The notes under the pieces are model-generated. The model was not told where the DNA came from, made no database searches, and saw only the letters and a program-made list of their open reading frames with translations. Positions 8,411-17,763 of a DNA stretch of 64,000 bases are shown here, piece after piece. This DNA is from an uncultured Christensenella sp. (GTDB lineage Bacteria; Bacillota; Clostridia; Christensenellales; UBA1242). The stretch's first letter is position 1, and every line of letters begins with the position of its first letter. The stretch lies in the NCBI GenBank assembly GCA_949841595.1, contig CATKZB010000001.1:234418-298417 (forward strand). Reading direction: 5' to 3'. A program made the position numbers and the translations under genes.

Positions 8411-8439
8411 ATTCTAACAAAAATTAGATTTTTTGCCAA
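8411..8439 (-). promoter_or_regulatory. Promoter of hpf
   Basis: On the reverse strand TTGGCA (8434-8439), 17-base spacer, TAGAAT (8411-8416), 24 bases before the hpf start. Confidence 0.7.
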
Positions 8440-8456
8440 ACGATTTAAAGGGAAAT

Positions 8457-10883
8457 TTAAAGAGAGTTAAACACAAGTTGTCTTCCATCAAACTCTACTT
8501 CAATTGTTCCATGATCAGGGAGCTCTCCAAGCAAAATTTTCTCGGCAATTCTATCTTCAATTTCTTGTTCTATAAATCGTTTAAGTGGTCTTGCACCATA
8601 AATCAAGTTAGAACCTTTTGCCACAATATAATCTATGGCTTTTCGGTCAACTTTAAGACTCAAGTTTTTTGCAGAAAGTCTTTTGTTGATGTTTGCAAGC
8701 AAGATATCTGAAATTTTGATTAAATCTTGTTTAGATAAAGAATCAAAAATGCAAATAACATCAATACGATTGATAAGCTCTGGCTTAAATTTCTTCTTTA
8801 AAGCATCCATATAGATGTCTCGTTCGTTTACTCTTTCACTGTCTTGAGAACCAAAACCAAGTTGTTTTTGTTGTCTTATTTCATTTGCACCAATGTTACT
8901 TGTCATGATTATAATGGTATTTTTGAAACTAACTGTTCTCCCCTTACTGTCTGTCAATCTGCCGTCATCCAAAATCTGGAGAAGCGAATTTAAAACTTCT
9001 GGGTGAGCTTTTTCAATCTCGTCAAAAAGCACAACACTGTAAGGTTTTCTTCTTACCTGTTCTGTAAGTTGTCCCCCTTCATCAAAACCAACATATCCTG
9101 GAGGAGATCCAATAAATTTTGAAACAGTATGACTCTCCATAAATTCACTCATATCAATTCTTATGATGTTGTTTTCATTGTCAAACATAGCTTCGGCAAT
9201 AGCCTTTGAAAGTTCAGTTTTGCCGACACCTGTTGGCCCCATAAATAAGAACGAGCCAATTGGACGCTTGCTGTCTTGCAATCCCACTCTTGCCCTTCTA
9301 ATTGCCTTTGAAACGGCATTAATTGCCTCGTTTTGACCAACAACTCGCTTATGCAAGATTTCTTCCAAATGAATAAGTTTTTCCTTTTCACCTTCGGTTA
9401 ATTTAGTCACAGGGATTCCTGTCCATTTGGAAACAACTTCAGCAATGTCATTTTCACCAATTTGACCACTGCCACTTTTTTTGACAATATTTTTATTTTG
9501 CTGTTCGAGCTCGTTTTCAAGTTTTATTATGTCAGATTGTAGTTTTGCAGCCTTTTCGTAGTTTCTTTGGAGCGATGCTTCATCACGATTTGCTGACATA
9601 CTCTTGATTTTCTCTTCCAAATCTCTAACTTTTTGTGGTTTCAGTGTGAAATTGACCTTAGCCTTCGAACAAGCTTCATCAATAAGATCAATTGCCTTAT
9701 CAGGCAAACTTCTGTCCATAATATAGCGATCAGACAAATTTGCTGCAGCTTCAATCGCTTCATTGGTAATTATAATTTTATGAAATGCCTCATATGTGTC
9801 TTTCAAACCTTTCAAAATTTCAATAGTTTGTTCAACTGAAGGTGGATTTACCATAACAGGTTGGAAACGGCGTTCCAATGCTTTGTCTTTTTCAATATAT
9901 TTTCTATATTCGTCGGTTGTTGTTGCACCAATTGTTTGCAATTCTCCTCTTGCAAGATAAGGTTTAAGCATGTCAGAAGGGCTTGTTTCACCTTTTTCGC
10001 TTCCAGCTTGAGCAAGAGTGTGGATTTCATCTATAAAGACAATAATATTTCCGTCTTGAATTATTGTTTCAATAACATCTTTCAACTTTTCTTCCATCTG
10101 ACCACGATATTTTGTGCCAGCCATAAGCCCACCAATTTCAAGTGCATAGATGTTTTTATCTTTGATCTCCTCAGGAACATCTCCACTCGCAATGGCCTGT
10201 GCAAGTCCTTCAACCACAGCTGTTTTTCCCACACCTGCTTCACCAATTAGCACAGGGTTGTTTTTGGTTTTTCTGCAAAGAATTTCAATCACTCTCTGAA
10301 TTTCTTCTTCTCTGCCAATGACTGGGTCAAGTTTATGTTGACGAGCTTTTAAAGTTATATCGCTTCCCATTTCAAGCAACTTTTCTGGCAAAGTGCTTCC
10401 TGCTTGAGAATTATCTTCTGTCTTTTTTTGTTCTCTTCCTGATGAAACTTGCATAGATGAAAGAAGTTTCCCTTTCATTTCTTCGATATTCACATTGAAG
10501 ATGTTTTCCAGCACTTTTGTTGCATAACAACTTTTGTTGGACAAAATTGCCAAAAGCAGGTGTTCTGTGCCAATAAATGAGTGACCTAAATCTATTGCAA
10601 CCTGTTTAGCAATCTGAAAGAGTTCTTTCGTCCTTGGTGTAAGCTCTGCACTTCCAAACAAAGAAACGCCACTTGAAGACTCTTCAAAAAGTTCAAATAA
10701 TGCACTTTCTGTCACGCCATAATTTGAAAGCAACTTTGAAGCAGTACAATCATTCACACTTGTAAGTCCATACAAAATATGTTCAGTTCCCACCAAATTA
10801 CTTCCGAAACGCAACGCAACTTTGCTTGCATTTTTTATAACCTTTTCAATACTATCCGAAAACAAACCATTATTTAATGCCAT
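8457..10883 (-). CDS. clpC: ClpC, AAA+ unfoldase of the ClpCP protease
   Basis: Unfolds protein substrates, including arginine-phosphorylated ones, for ClpP. The 808 residues hold two Clp N repeats (about 1-145), AAA domain 1 with GEAGVGKT and VFIDEIHTL, a middle/UVR region (about 410-460, [17 protein letters not shown]) and AAA domain 2 with [10 protein letters not shown] and [12 protein letters not shown]. The UVR-containing middle region distinguishes ClpC from ClpB. AAGGAGG precedes the start. It is last in the block tex-mcsA'-mcsB-clpC. In Bacillus the order is ctsR-mcsA-mcsB-clpC; no CtsR gene is in this window. Confidence 0.97.
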   Translation of the reverse strand: MALNNGLFSDSIEKVIKNASKVALRFGSNLVGTEHILYGLTSVNDCTASKLLSNYGVTESALFELFEESSSGVSLFGSAELTPRTKELFQIAKQVAIDLGHSFIGTEHLLLAILSNKSCYATKVLENIFNVNIEEMKGKLLSSMQVSSGREQKKTEDNSQAGSTLPEKLLEMGSDITLKARQHKLDPVIGREEEIQRVIEILCRKTKNNPVLIGEAGVGKTAVVEGLAQAIASGDVPEEIKDKNIYALEIGGLMAGTKYRGQMEEKLKDVIETIIQDGNIIVFIDEIHTLAQAGSEKGETSPSDMLKPYLARGELQTIGATTTDEYRKYIEKDKALERRFQPVMVNPPSVEQTIEILKGLKDTYEAFHKIIITNEAIEAAANLSDRYIMDRSLPDKAIDLIDEACSKAKVNFTLKPQKVRDLEEKIKSMSANRDEASLQRNYEKAAKLQSDIIKLENELEQQNKNIVKKSGSGQIGENDIAEVVSKWTGIPVTKLTEGEKEKLIHLEEILHKRVVGQNEAINAVSKAIRRARVGLQDSKRPIGSFLFMGPTGVGKTELSKAIAEAMFDNENNIIRIDMSEFMESHTVSKFIGSPPGYVGFDEGGQLTEQVRRKPYSVVLFDEIEKAHPEVLNSLLQILDDGRLTDSKGRTVSFKNTIIIMTSNIGANEIRQQKQLGFGSQDSERVNERDIYMDALKKKFKPELINRIDVICIFDSLSKQDLIKISDILLANINKRLSAKNLSLKVDRKAIDYIVAKGSNLIYGARPLKRFIEQEIEDRIAEKILLGELPDHGTIEVEFDGRQLVFNSL

Positions 10884-10958
10884 AACAACCTCCTTGCCTT
10901 AAGATAATCAAATTTATTGTTTCCATTTTTCGTTTTGATAAAAATGAAACCCCTCGGA

Positions 10959-11972
10959 TTAAACAACTTTTTTGACAAGTTTTTTAATCTTCTTAGATAT
11001 ATACTCACTTCGAGCGACATCTTCCTTTATATTTCTTGAAATATTTTCAATTTCTTTAAGATTTGCACTCAAACCTTCCACTGAAAGCCTTTCAAATGCT
11101 TTATAATCAGAAATTTCCAAAAATCCCAATGCATCACCAAATTTTATGAGAGAAAGAAGTTCAATCATTTCTTCTTCTTTTAAAAGCTTAGACTCTTTCA
11201 AAATTCCATAAGCACGATAAATTTCATCAATAAGTTCATCATGATTAGTTGCTAAAATGTCTTCTCGTGCAGAAAGCTCCATTTGACAAATGTTGTAAAC
11301 ATAATCTGAAACTCCATCAATAATCTCTTCTTCACTTAAACCCAGCGAATTTTGATTTGAAATTTGATAAAAGCTTCCATAAGTCTGACTTCCTTCACCG
11401 TATATCCCACGAATTGTAAATCCCAAAGTTTTAGCTTCTTTCATCAACAATTCAATGTCACTGTTTCTTTCAATAGCTGGCAAAAACAGCATAACAGAGG
11501 CACGCATGGCAGTCCCCAAATTTGCTGGACTTGAAGTGATAAATCCATAGTCTTCATTGTAAGCAACATCAATCTCTGACAACAAAATGTCATCAAATAT
11601 TTTGATTGTTCGATATGGTTTGTAAAGATTGAATCCATCAGCCATGCATTGTTCTCTTATATGATCCTCTTCATTCACCATAACAATCAAACTTTTGGCT
11701 TCATTCATTGCAAATGCAGATATATCTTTGTTTTCGATAAGTTCTTTGCTGATGATATGTCTTTCCAAAAGAGCATTACATTCATTAAGCGACAAATCTT
11801 TCAGTCTGACAAAATCAAATCCACCAAAACGCTCAAAAGCTCTCAAGGCTGACTCAATGATAAAAACTGCATCAGATTCCTCATGCAGTTTCGTGAAAAA
11901 ATTGAAACCAGAAACATTTCTAGCCAATCTGATTCTTGAAGAAATAGCAATGTTTTCAAAATTTTCGTTCAT
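10959..11972 (-). CDS. mcsB: McsB, protein-arginine kinase
   Basis: Phosphorylates arginine residues on proteins, marking them for ClpCP. Family motifs are visible: SSRIRLARNVSGF near the N-terminus, NEEDHIREQC, SSPANLGTAMRASVM and RGIYGEGSQTYGSFYQISNQ. The 337 residues match family length (about 350). Start at 11972 has AAAGG seven bases upstream; an in-frame TTG six codons earlier is less likely. It lies 20 bases after the stop of the mini-McsA gene and 75 bases before clpC, in the same direction. Confidence 0.96.
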   Translation of the reverse strand: MNENFENIAISSRIRLARNVSGFNFFTKLHEESDAVFIIESALRAFERFGGFDFVRLKDLSLNECNALLERHIISKELIENKDISAFAMNEAKSLIVMVNEEDHIREQCMADGFNLYKPYRTIKIFDDILLSEIDVAYNEDYGFITSSPANLGTAMRASVMLFLPAIERNSDIELLMKEAKTLGFTIRGIYGEGSQTYGSFYQISNQNSLGLSEEEIIDGVSDYVYNICQMELSAREDILATNHDELIDEIYRAYGILKESKLLKEEEMIELLSLIKFGDALGFLEISDYKAFERLSVEGLSANLKEIENISRNIKEDVARSEYISKKIKKLVKKVV

Positions 11973-11992
11973 ATCAAACCTTTGTTTCAAAT

Positions 11993-12139
11993 TTATTGTT
12001 TATGTCTTTTGCCACCATACATCTTGTCAACAGCTTTGATGACTGAAAGCATCTCATAGCACTTTTCACAACCAACATAACCTGTTTCCAAAATTTCTTC
12101 AACACTTGTGTGGCATTTTTGACAAATCTCTTTATTCAT
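11993..12139 (-). CDS. Minimal McsA-like zinc-finger protein, 48 aa
   Basis: A complete small gene read directly from the reverse strand: MNKEICQKCHTSVEEILETG, then YVGCEKCYEML and a basic tail ending KRHKQ. Two CxxC pairs (Cys6/Cys9, Cys24/Cys27) form one zinc site like the McsA zinc fingers (CxxC-FxxFxxTGxxGCxxCY). Known McsA is about 180 residues with two fingers and a UVR domain; this one keeps a single finger. It starts inside the last codons of tex (8-base overlap) and sits just before mcsB, where mcsA belongs. Likely an activator or partner of McsB. Confidence 0.85.
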   Translation of the reverse strand: MNKEICQKCHTSVEEILETGYVGCEKCYEMLSVIKAVDKMYGGKRHKQ

Positions 12140-14285
12140 CTTTTTCAATACCTTTCATAGTCAAAGAAATTCTTTTTTTAGGAAGGTCAACAGCCGTAAC
12201 TTTAACATCAACGACATCTCCAACTTTAACAACATCAGAAGGATGTTTAACAAATCCATCAGACAATTGTGAAATGTGAACAAGCCCATCTTGATGAACA
12301 CCTATGTCCACAAATGCGCCAAAGTCAACAACATTTCTGACAACACCTTTAAACACCATTCCTTCTTTCAAATCTTCCATGTGGATAACGTCACTTCTCA
12401 AAACAGGTTTTGGCATTGATTCTCTGATGTCACGGCCTGGTTTAAGAAGTTCGTTGGTGATGTCATTAAGTGTTGGAACACCAACTCCACATTCTTCAGC
12501 CACTTTCTTTTCACCTTTTTGTTCAATCATCTTTGGCAAAAGAATCAAATTGTTGTTTTTGACATCTTCTTCAGTCAACGCAAACAATTTAAGAAGTTTC
12601 TTTGCTCCCTCATAACTTTCTGGGTGAACAGCAGTGTTGTCAAGCACATTTTCTCCACCAACAACACGCAAGAATCCTGCACATTGCTCATATGCTTTTG
12701 GGCCAAGTTTTGCAACTGACAAGAGTTCTTCTCTAGATTTAAAGCCTTTGTGTTGGGTTCTGTATGCAACAATATTTTTTGCAATAGACATGTTGAGTCC
12801 AGAAACATAAGAAAGCAAACTTGGGGAAGCAGTATTCAAGTCAACTCCAACGCTGTTAACGCAGTCTTCAACCACCCCAGACAAAACTTCCGTAAGTCTG
12901 TTTTGTGGCATGTCATGTTGATATTGACCCACACCAATGGATTTTACATCAATCTTAATAAGTTCAGCCAATGGATCTTGCAATCTTCTTGCAATTGAAA
13001 CTGCACTACGCAAATTGACGTCATAATCAGGAAATTCTTCAGCAGCAAGTTTTGAAGCAGAATAAACTGAAGCACCTGCCTCGCTCACAACTGCATAACT
13101 TACTGGAATATTGACATGTTTAAGAAGTTCTGCAACAAAAATTTCGCTTTCTTTTGAAGCAGTTCCGTTTCCAATGGCAATGATGTTTACATGATGTTTT
13201 TCGATCATGTTCTTAAGTTTTTCCAAGGCTTCTTCAGTCTTTGATCTTGGTGGAGTTGGATAGACAACAGTTGTGTCCAAAACTGAACCATTTTTGTCAA
13301 TAACAGCAATTTTACATCCATTATGATATCCTGGATCAAAGCCAAGAATGATGTTGTTTTTGAGTGGAGATTCAAGAAGAAGTGGTCTCAAATTCACTTC
13401 AAACATCTTGATTGCTTGTTCATTTGCAACATCTGTCAAATTGTTTCTGCATTCTCTTTCAAGTGAAGGAAACAACAATCTTTCATATGCATCAGCAATG
13501 GTTTCGTCCATTAATGTGTTTGTGTCATCATTATTTTTCTTGAAATATTTTTCAATAACTGGAATTGTCAACTTTTCATCAATAACAATATCCACTTTCA
13601 AACATTTTTCTTTTTCTCCACGATTGATAGCCAAAATTCTGTGACTTGGAAGATTTTTAACTTCTTGTTTGAAATTCCCGTAAGTTTCATATGTCAAATT
13701 GTTTTCATTTTCAAGCAAAGTGCATGTGATAAATGCTTTTGTGGCAAGAATTTCACGCAAATCTTTACGAAGTTCTGCACTGTCAGAAATTCTTTCTGCA
13801 ATTATATCCTTTGCTCCTGCAATTGCATCTTCCACTGTTGGCACTTCTTCTGTGATAAATTTTTCAGCCTCTTTCAAAACTTCATATTGCTTTGATTGAG
13901 CTTGCAAAATATCTGCCAAAGGTTCCAATCCTTTTGCAATCGCAACAGACGCTCTTGTCTTTCTTTTTGGTTTATAAGGTCTGTAAATATCTTCCACTTC
14001 AGTCAAAGTCATTGCTTCTTCCAATGCTTTAGCAAGCTCGTCAGTCCACTTTCCTTGTTCTGTGATAACTTTCTGAACTTTTGCTTTCTCTTCATCCAAA
14101 TTTCTAAGATATTTCAATCTGTCAGCAAAATTTCTCAACACTTGGTCGTCACAAGAACCATGCATTTCTTTTCTATATCTCGCAATGAAAGGAATTGTGT
14201 TTCCTTCGTCAATCAAACTAATTATATTTTGTGAATAATCTTGTCTAAGTCCAAATTCACTTGAAAGTCTTTCTTCAATTGTCAT
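12132..14285 (-). CDS. tex: Tex, S1-domain RNA-binding transcription accessory protein
   Basis: 717 residues, close to the usual length. Visible are the N-terminal Tex helical region, the YqgF-like RNase H-fold domain (starting about residue 310, LGFDPGYHNGCKIAVID), the helix-hairpin-helix region (VGVDLNTASPSLLSYVSGL) and a C-terminal S1 domain (about 640-710, MVFKGVVRNVVDFGAFVDIGVHQDGLVHISQLS). AAGGAG precedes the ATG. Its end overlaps the mini-McsA start, coupling it to the arginine-kinase/ClpC genes, an arrangement unlike Bacillus. Confidence 0.96.
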   Translation of the reverse strand: MTIEERLSSEFGLRQDYSQNIISLIDEGNTIPFIARYRKEMHGSCDDQVLRNFADRLKYLRNLDEEKAKVQKVITEQGKWTDELAKALEEAMTLTEVEDIYRPYKPKRKTRASVAIAKGLEPLADILQAQSKQYEVLKEAEKFITEEVPTVEDAIAGAKDIIAERISDSAELRKDLREILATKAFITCTLLENENNLTYETYGNFKQEVKNLPSHRILAINRGEKEKCLKVDIVIDEKLTIPVIEKYFKKNNDDTNTLMDETIADAYERLLFPSLERECRNNLTDVANEQAIKMFEVNLRPLLLESPLKNNIILGFDPGYHNGCKIAVIDKNGSVLDTTVVYPTPPRSKTEEALEKLKNMIEKHHVNIIAIGNGTASKESEIFVAELLKHVNIPVSYAVVSEAGASVYSASKLAAEEFPDYDVNLRSAVSIARRLQDPLAELIKIDVKSIGVGQYQHDMPQNRLTEVLSGVVEDCVNSVGVDLNTASPSLLSYVSGLNMSIAKNIVAYRTQHKGFKSREELLSVAKLGPKAYEQCAGFLRVVGGENVLDNTAVHPESYEGAKKLLKLFALTEEDVKNNNLILLPKMIEQKGEKKVAEECGVGVPTLNDITNELLKPGRDIRESMPKPVLRSDVIHMEDLKEGMVFKGVVRNVVDFGAFVDIGVHQDGLVHISQLSDGFVKHPSDVVKVGDVVDVKVTAVDLPKKRISLTMKGIEKDE

Positions 14286-15341
14286 TTATCTTTCTCCTTG
14301 TTGTTTTATTCTACAAATAATTGTATCACAATTTGGCATGTTTTGCATAAGGATTTCACCATTTTTCTGCAAAATTTCACCCTTGCAAATGGTCATTAAA
14401 ATATCTCTTTTCGACATCTCCCAAACCAAAGTTTTAAATATGTCTTGATATAACGAAATTCTCTTCTTAACAACAATAAAATTGGCAATTTTGCCTTTCT
14501 CTATGCTGTTTTCTTGTCCTGTTAATATTTTTGAACCATTCACAGTTGCCATTCTCAACACTTCTTGTTCGCTCAAACAGTTTTTGTCTTCAAACAAACC
14601 TCTTTGAGTCAACAAAATTTGTCGCATAAAACCAAAAAAGTCAATTTCGAATGAATTTCCACTGCCAATTCCCACACAAAAATTCAATGTTTTCAAAGCA
14701 AGCAAATTTGTTGGTCTACGTCCAACTCTGCCGTCTTCACTTGCTGTTAAACAGATGTCACAGTCATATTGTGAAAAAAGTTGCAATTCGTCTTTTTCAA
14801 AACAATTCACACCAACCAAAACAGGTTTCCTATCCAAAAAACCGAAATCTTCCAAAACCTCGGATAATGGTTTTTGATAAGTTTTATCTATCCTGCCAAG
14901 TTCATCCAAAGTTTGTCCAACTTTAATAAACAATTTTGCTTTAGATTTTGCAACGTCATCACTGATTTTTGATAGTTCATCATCGCTCTTTTCTAAAATG
15001 TCTTCAAGTAAAATAGAGTTTAAGCTATTTTTTTCACTTATGTCGTTACAAAAAGCCCCAGAAAGTATATTTTTAACAAACAAAAGCCTTTTCACATCAT
15101 TTTCACAACTTTTTTGCAATTCTAATTCAGGATAATTTTCTTCAAAAGCTTTAAAAGCGTTTGCATATAAATTAACAAAATTTGGCAAGACATAATTTCC
15201 TTCCAAATCAATCTCTTCACCCTTAAAATTTTCAATCTTTCCGATTTTTGAAATAACACCATTTTCAACAAGGAAGTCACACTCAGAAACTTCTCCAGAT
15301 TCAATATTTATTAAACTTACATTCTTAAATAATCTTTGCAT
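14286..15341 (-). CDS. Amidohydrolase-fold protein lacking metal ligands (probable pseudoenzyme)
   Basis: 351 residues with the overall pattern of ATZ/TRZ/MtaD-type amidohydrolases: an N-terminal beta sandwich (LFKNVSLINIESGEVSECDF), a barrel and the C-terminal KGKIANFIVV strand. Expected metal ligands are missing. HxH after PGFVN reads YAN (Tyr59, Asn61, in PNFVNLYANAF). The later His positions read VN (178-179) and CL (197-198), and the LGTDG aspartate position is Gly228 in GIGSGN. The fold is retained but zinc chemistry is unlikely. It ends one base before tex starts, so it heads the tex-mcsB-clpC block. GAGG precedes the ATG. Confidence 0.8.
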   Translation of the reverse strand: MQRLFKNVSLINIESGEVSECDFLVENGVISKIGKIENFKGEEIDLEGNYVLPNFVNLYANAFKAFEENYPELELQKSCENDVKRLLFVKNILSGAFCNDISEKNSLNSILLEDILEKSDDELSKISDDVAKSKAKLFIKVGQTLDELGRIDKTYQKPLSEVLEDFGFLDRKPVLVGVNCFEKDELQLFSQYDCDICLTASEDGRVGRRPTNLLALKTLNFCVGIGSGNSFEIDFFGFMRQILLTQRGLFEDKNCLSEQEVLRMATVNGSKILTGQENSIEKGKIANFIVVKKRISLYQDIFKTLVWEMSKRDILMTICKGEILQKNGEILMQNMPNCDTIICRIKQQGER

Positions 15342-15377
15342 ATTCAGCCTCTTTTCACAACAAAATAATATATAGAA

Positions 15378-15406
15378 ATTATAGCTTAAAAAAGGTGAAA
15401 AGGCAA
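15378..15406 (-). promoter_or_regulatory. Promoter of the amidohydrolase-tex-mcsB-clpC block
   Basis: Reverse strand TTGCCT (15401-15406), 17-base spacer, TATAAT (15378-15383), 37 bases before the gene start. It overlaps the ribosome binding site of divergent dinB. Confidence 0.65.
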
Positions 15407-16618
15407 ATGAAAGATAAAATTATTTTACACTCAGATGTCAACAATTTCTTTGCATCAGTCGAATGTTCCACAAACGGAAATTTGAAAGATAAACCTGTTG
15501 CAGTGACAGGCAATCCACAAAAAAGAACAGGCATTATTTTGGCAAAAAATGAATTGGCAAAATCCTTTGGTGTAAAAACAGGTGAAGCAATCTGGCAAGC
15601 AAAGCAAAAGTGTCCCCAGCTTGTCACCGTTGGACCACATTACGAACTTTATGAAAAAATATCAAAGAGGCTTCATGAATTATATCTTGAATATACTGAC
15701 TTTATCGAACCATTAGCCCTAGATGAATGTTGGCTTGATGTCACACCCTCACTTAAATATTTAAACAAATCAGGAAAGGAAATAGCAGATGAAATTCGTG
15801 AAAAAGTTAAAGAAAAATTTGGATTCACTGTTTCTATTGGTGTTTCATTTTCAAAAATCTTTGCCAAACTTGGAAGTGATCTTAAAAAACCAGATGCCAC
15901 AACAGAAATTTTGCGTGAGAATTTTAAAGCTATGACTTACAATTTGCCTCTCAATTCAATAATTGGGATTGGAAGCAAGCTAAACACCAAATTTGAAAAA
16001 ATGAATATCAACACCATTGGAGAATTTGTTGAATTGAAAGAAAGTTTTATAGATTCAATTATGGGCAAAACTGGAAGAGAACTTCAACAAAAATTAAAGG
16101 GTGAATTTGACGATAAAATTCCTTGCTATTACGATATAGAACCACCCAAAAGTATCGGCAACGGAACAACCACAATAATCGACATTAAAAATCGTGATGA
16201 AATTGAAAAAGTTGTTACATTTTTGTGTGAAAAAGTTGCTCTGCGCATGGCAAATGGAAATTTTCAGGGCTCTTGCATAACTGTCACACTCAAAACAAAT
16301 GAATTTGAAAAATTTAGGCACTCGCAAACGATTTATCCCATAAAAAGCAGTGAAGAAATTTCAAAACAAGCCATGATTTTGATTGATAGTTTTTGGGATT
16401 ATAAACTTTATGTCAGAGCCATAAGAATCAGAATGTCATCATTAGAAAAAATTAATAAGACTGAACAACTTTCTTTTTTCAATAAAGAAACAAACAATTT
16501 AAACAAAACAATTCAACTGGTTAAAAACAAATATGGTGCAGACAAAATCTTTGTTGCAAGTGATACTGTCTCTTTTATCAATCGAAAAAACAAAGATGAA
16601 GAGCATCCACAAAATTAA
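15407..16618 (+). CDS. dinB: DNA polymerase IV (Y-family)
   Basis: Low-fidelity translesion polymerase. Catalytic aspartate in LHSDVNNFFASVE (N-terminus) and the second catalytic motif LALDECWLDVT (about 102-112); SIGVSFSKIFAKLGSDLKKP is the family palm motif. A helix-hairpin-helix follows (NSIIGIGSKLNTKFEKM), then the little-finger domain. 403 residues. The ATG at 15407 follows AAGGTGA; a GTG 12 bases upstream lies inside that site. FFASVE and DECWLD replace the common FYASVE and DEAYLD, both conservative. No LexA-type box was seen. Confidence 0.95.
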   Translation: MKDKIILHSDVNNFFASVECSTNGNLKDKPVAVTGNPQKRTGIILAKNELAKSFGVKTGEAIWQAKQKCPQLVTVGPHYELYEKISKRLHELYLEYTDFIEPLALDECWLDVTPSLKYLNKSGKEIADEIREKVKEKFGFTVSIGVSFSKIFAKLGSDLKKPDATTEILRENFKAMTYNLPLNSIIGIGSKLNTKFEKMNINTIGEFVELKESFIDSIMGKTGRELQQKLKGEFDDKIPCYYDIEPPKSIGNGTTTIIDIKNRDEIEKVVTFLCEKVALRMANGNFQGSCITVTLKTNEFEKFRHSQTIYPIKSSEEISKQAMILIDSFWDYKLYVRAIRIRMSSLEKINKTEQLSFFNKETNNLNKTIQLVKNKYGADKIFVASDTVSFINRKNKDEEHPQN

Positions 16619-16643
16619 AAAAACAGGCAAAAACCTGTTTTTT
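16617..16643. terminator. Bidirectional intrinsic terminator
   Basis: AAACAGG / CCTGTTT hairpin with A and T flanks between convergent dinB and secF. Confidence 0.85.
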
Positions 16644-16644
16644 A

Positions 16645-17763
16645 TTATTCAACAATTATTTCTTCATTATTACCTTTTGGTTTGATGTCAACATTTTTCT
16701 TTCTCTTCTTAGGTCTGTAAGCAATCGCCCAAAGCCCTGGAGTTAAGAAAACTGAAGAATAGAAACCAGCAATTATTCCAACCATAATTGGAAAAGCAAA
16801 TTCTCGAATATCTGCAACACCAATCACAGTGATCATAAATATCATTATAAAAGTCGTAAGGGTTGTAAATATCGAACGCATCATAGTGCTTGTTACAGCT
16901 CTGTTTGCAACTTGATTATTGTCAATTTTGGCATTAGTTTGTTTAGCAGATTTAACATCATCTCTCATTCTATCAAAAATAATGATAGTGTTGTTAATTG
17001 AATATCCCAAAATAGTTATAAGAGCTGCAATGAATGAAACATTTATTTGAATTCTGCAAATCAAAACCACTGAAGCAGTGATCAATATGTCATGGAATAA
17101 TGCCAAAATTGCTGCCAACCCACTTGTAAATTCAAATCGAATGGCAACATAAATCAAAATGAGCACAACAGCAACAAGAAGAGCAATAAATGATTTCATC
17201 ATAAGTTCAGCTGATGCACTGGCAGTTGTCACACCACCATTTGTCACCAAAGCAGCTTCATCCAAACTTGAAAGATCGGAAACTTCAGCAGAACTATCAA
17301 CATATCCAAATGCTTTCAAAAGTTCAAGTCTGATTTGTTCATTGATTTCTTCTATTTCTGAAGTTTCTTTAGAGTTGTCATTTTGATATTTAACAATGAC
17401 TGCATTTCCCTTTTCAATTCCCAAAGTTTTTGCATTCATTGTTGTGTCTTGGAATGTTGTCACACTCAAATCATGTTTTGAAAGAACACCATTAATCAAT
17501 TCTTCAATTTTAGCCCTATCTTTATTGATGTCCAATGCTGTTTCTGTGTAAGTTCCATCAGCATCAATATAAACAGTCATGTTTGAGCCACCTGTGAAAT
17601 CAATTCCAAGATTGAAACCAAGTGTGCAAATAATTATCAATCCAACAACGCAAATCAAAATTGGAGCAATCAAAAACCACTTTAAATTTTTGCAAAAGTC
17701 AAATTTTGAATTAGCAATTCTTTCGTCAAGAGAAAATTTGTTTTTCTTTTTATACTTATTCAT
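16645..17763 (-). CDS. secF: SecF, protein-export membrane protein
   Basis: Partner of SecD in proton-driven protein translocation. 372 residues. After a charged start (MNKYKKKNKFSLDERIANSK) comes the first membrane segment and the family motif LGIDFTGGS, a periplasmic-type P4 loop, then five membrane segments with the motif GYSINNTIIIFDRMRDD. The ATG at 17763 lies within the end of secD (8-base overlap) and GGAGGTCA sits just upstream, so the pair is coupled. Confidence 0.96.
   Translation of the reverse strand: MNKYKKKNKFSLDERIANSKFDFCKNLKWFLIAPILICVVGLIIICTLGFNLGIDFTGGSNMTVYIDADGTYTETALDINKDRAKIEELINGVLSKHDLSVTTFQDTTMNAKTLGIEKGNAVIVKYQNDNSKETSEIEEINEQIRLELLKAFGYVDSSAEVSDLSSLDEAALVTNGGVTTASASAELMMKSFIALLVAVVLILIYVAIRFEFTSGLAAILALFHDILITASVVLICRIQINVSFIAALITILGYSINNTIIIFDRMRDDVKSAKQTNAKIDNNQVANRAVTSTMMRSIFTTLTTFIMIFMITVIGVADIREFAFPIMVGIIAGFYSSVFLTPGLWAIAYRPKKRKKNVDIKPKGNNEEIIVE

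Noticed and set aside
10884..10958. CtsR or CIRCE operator before clpC
   Set aside because: Only an imperfect inverted repeat (GTTTCCATTTTT / AAAAATGAAAC) is present; it does not match the CIRCE or CtsR consensus.
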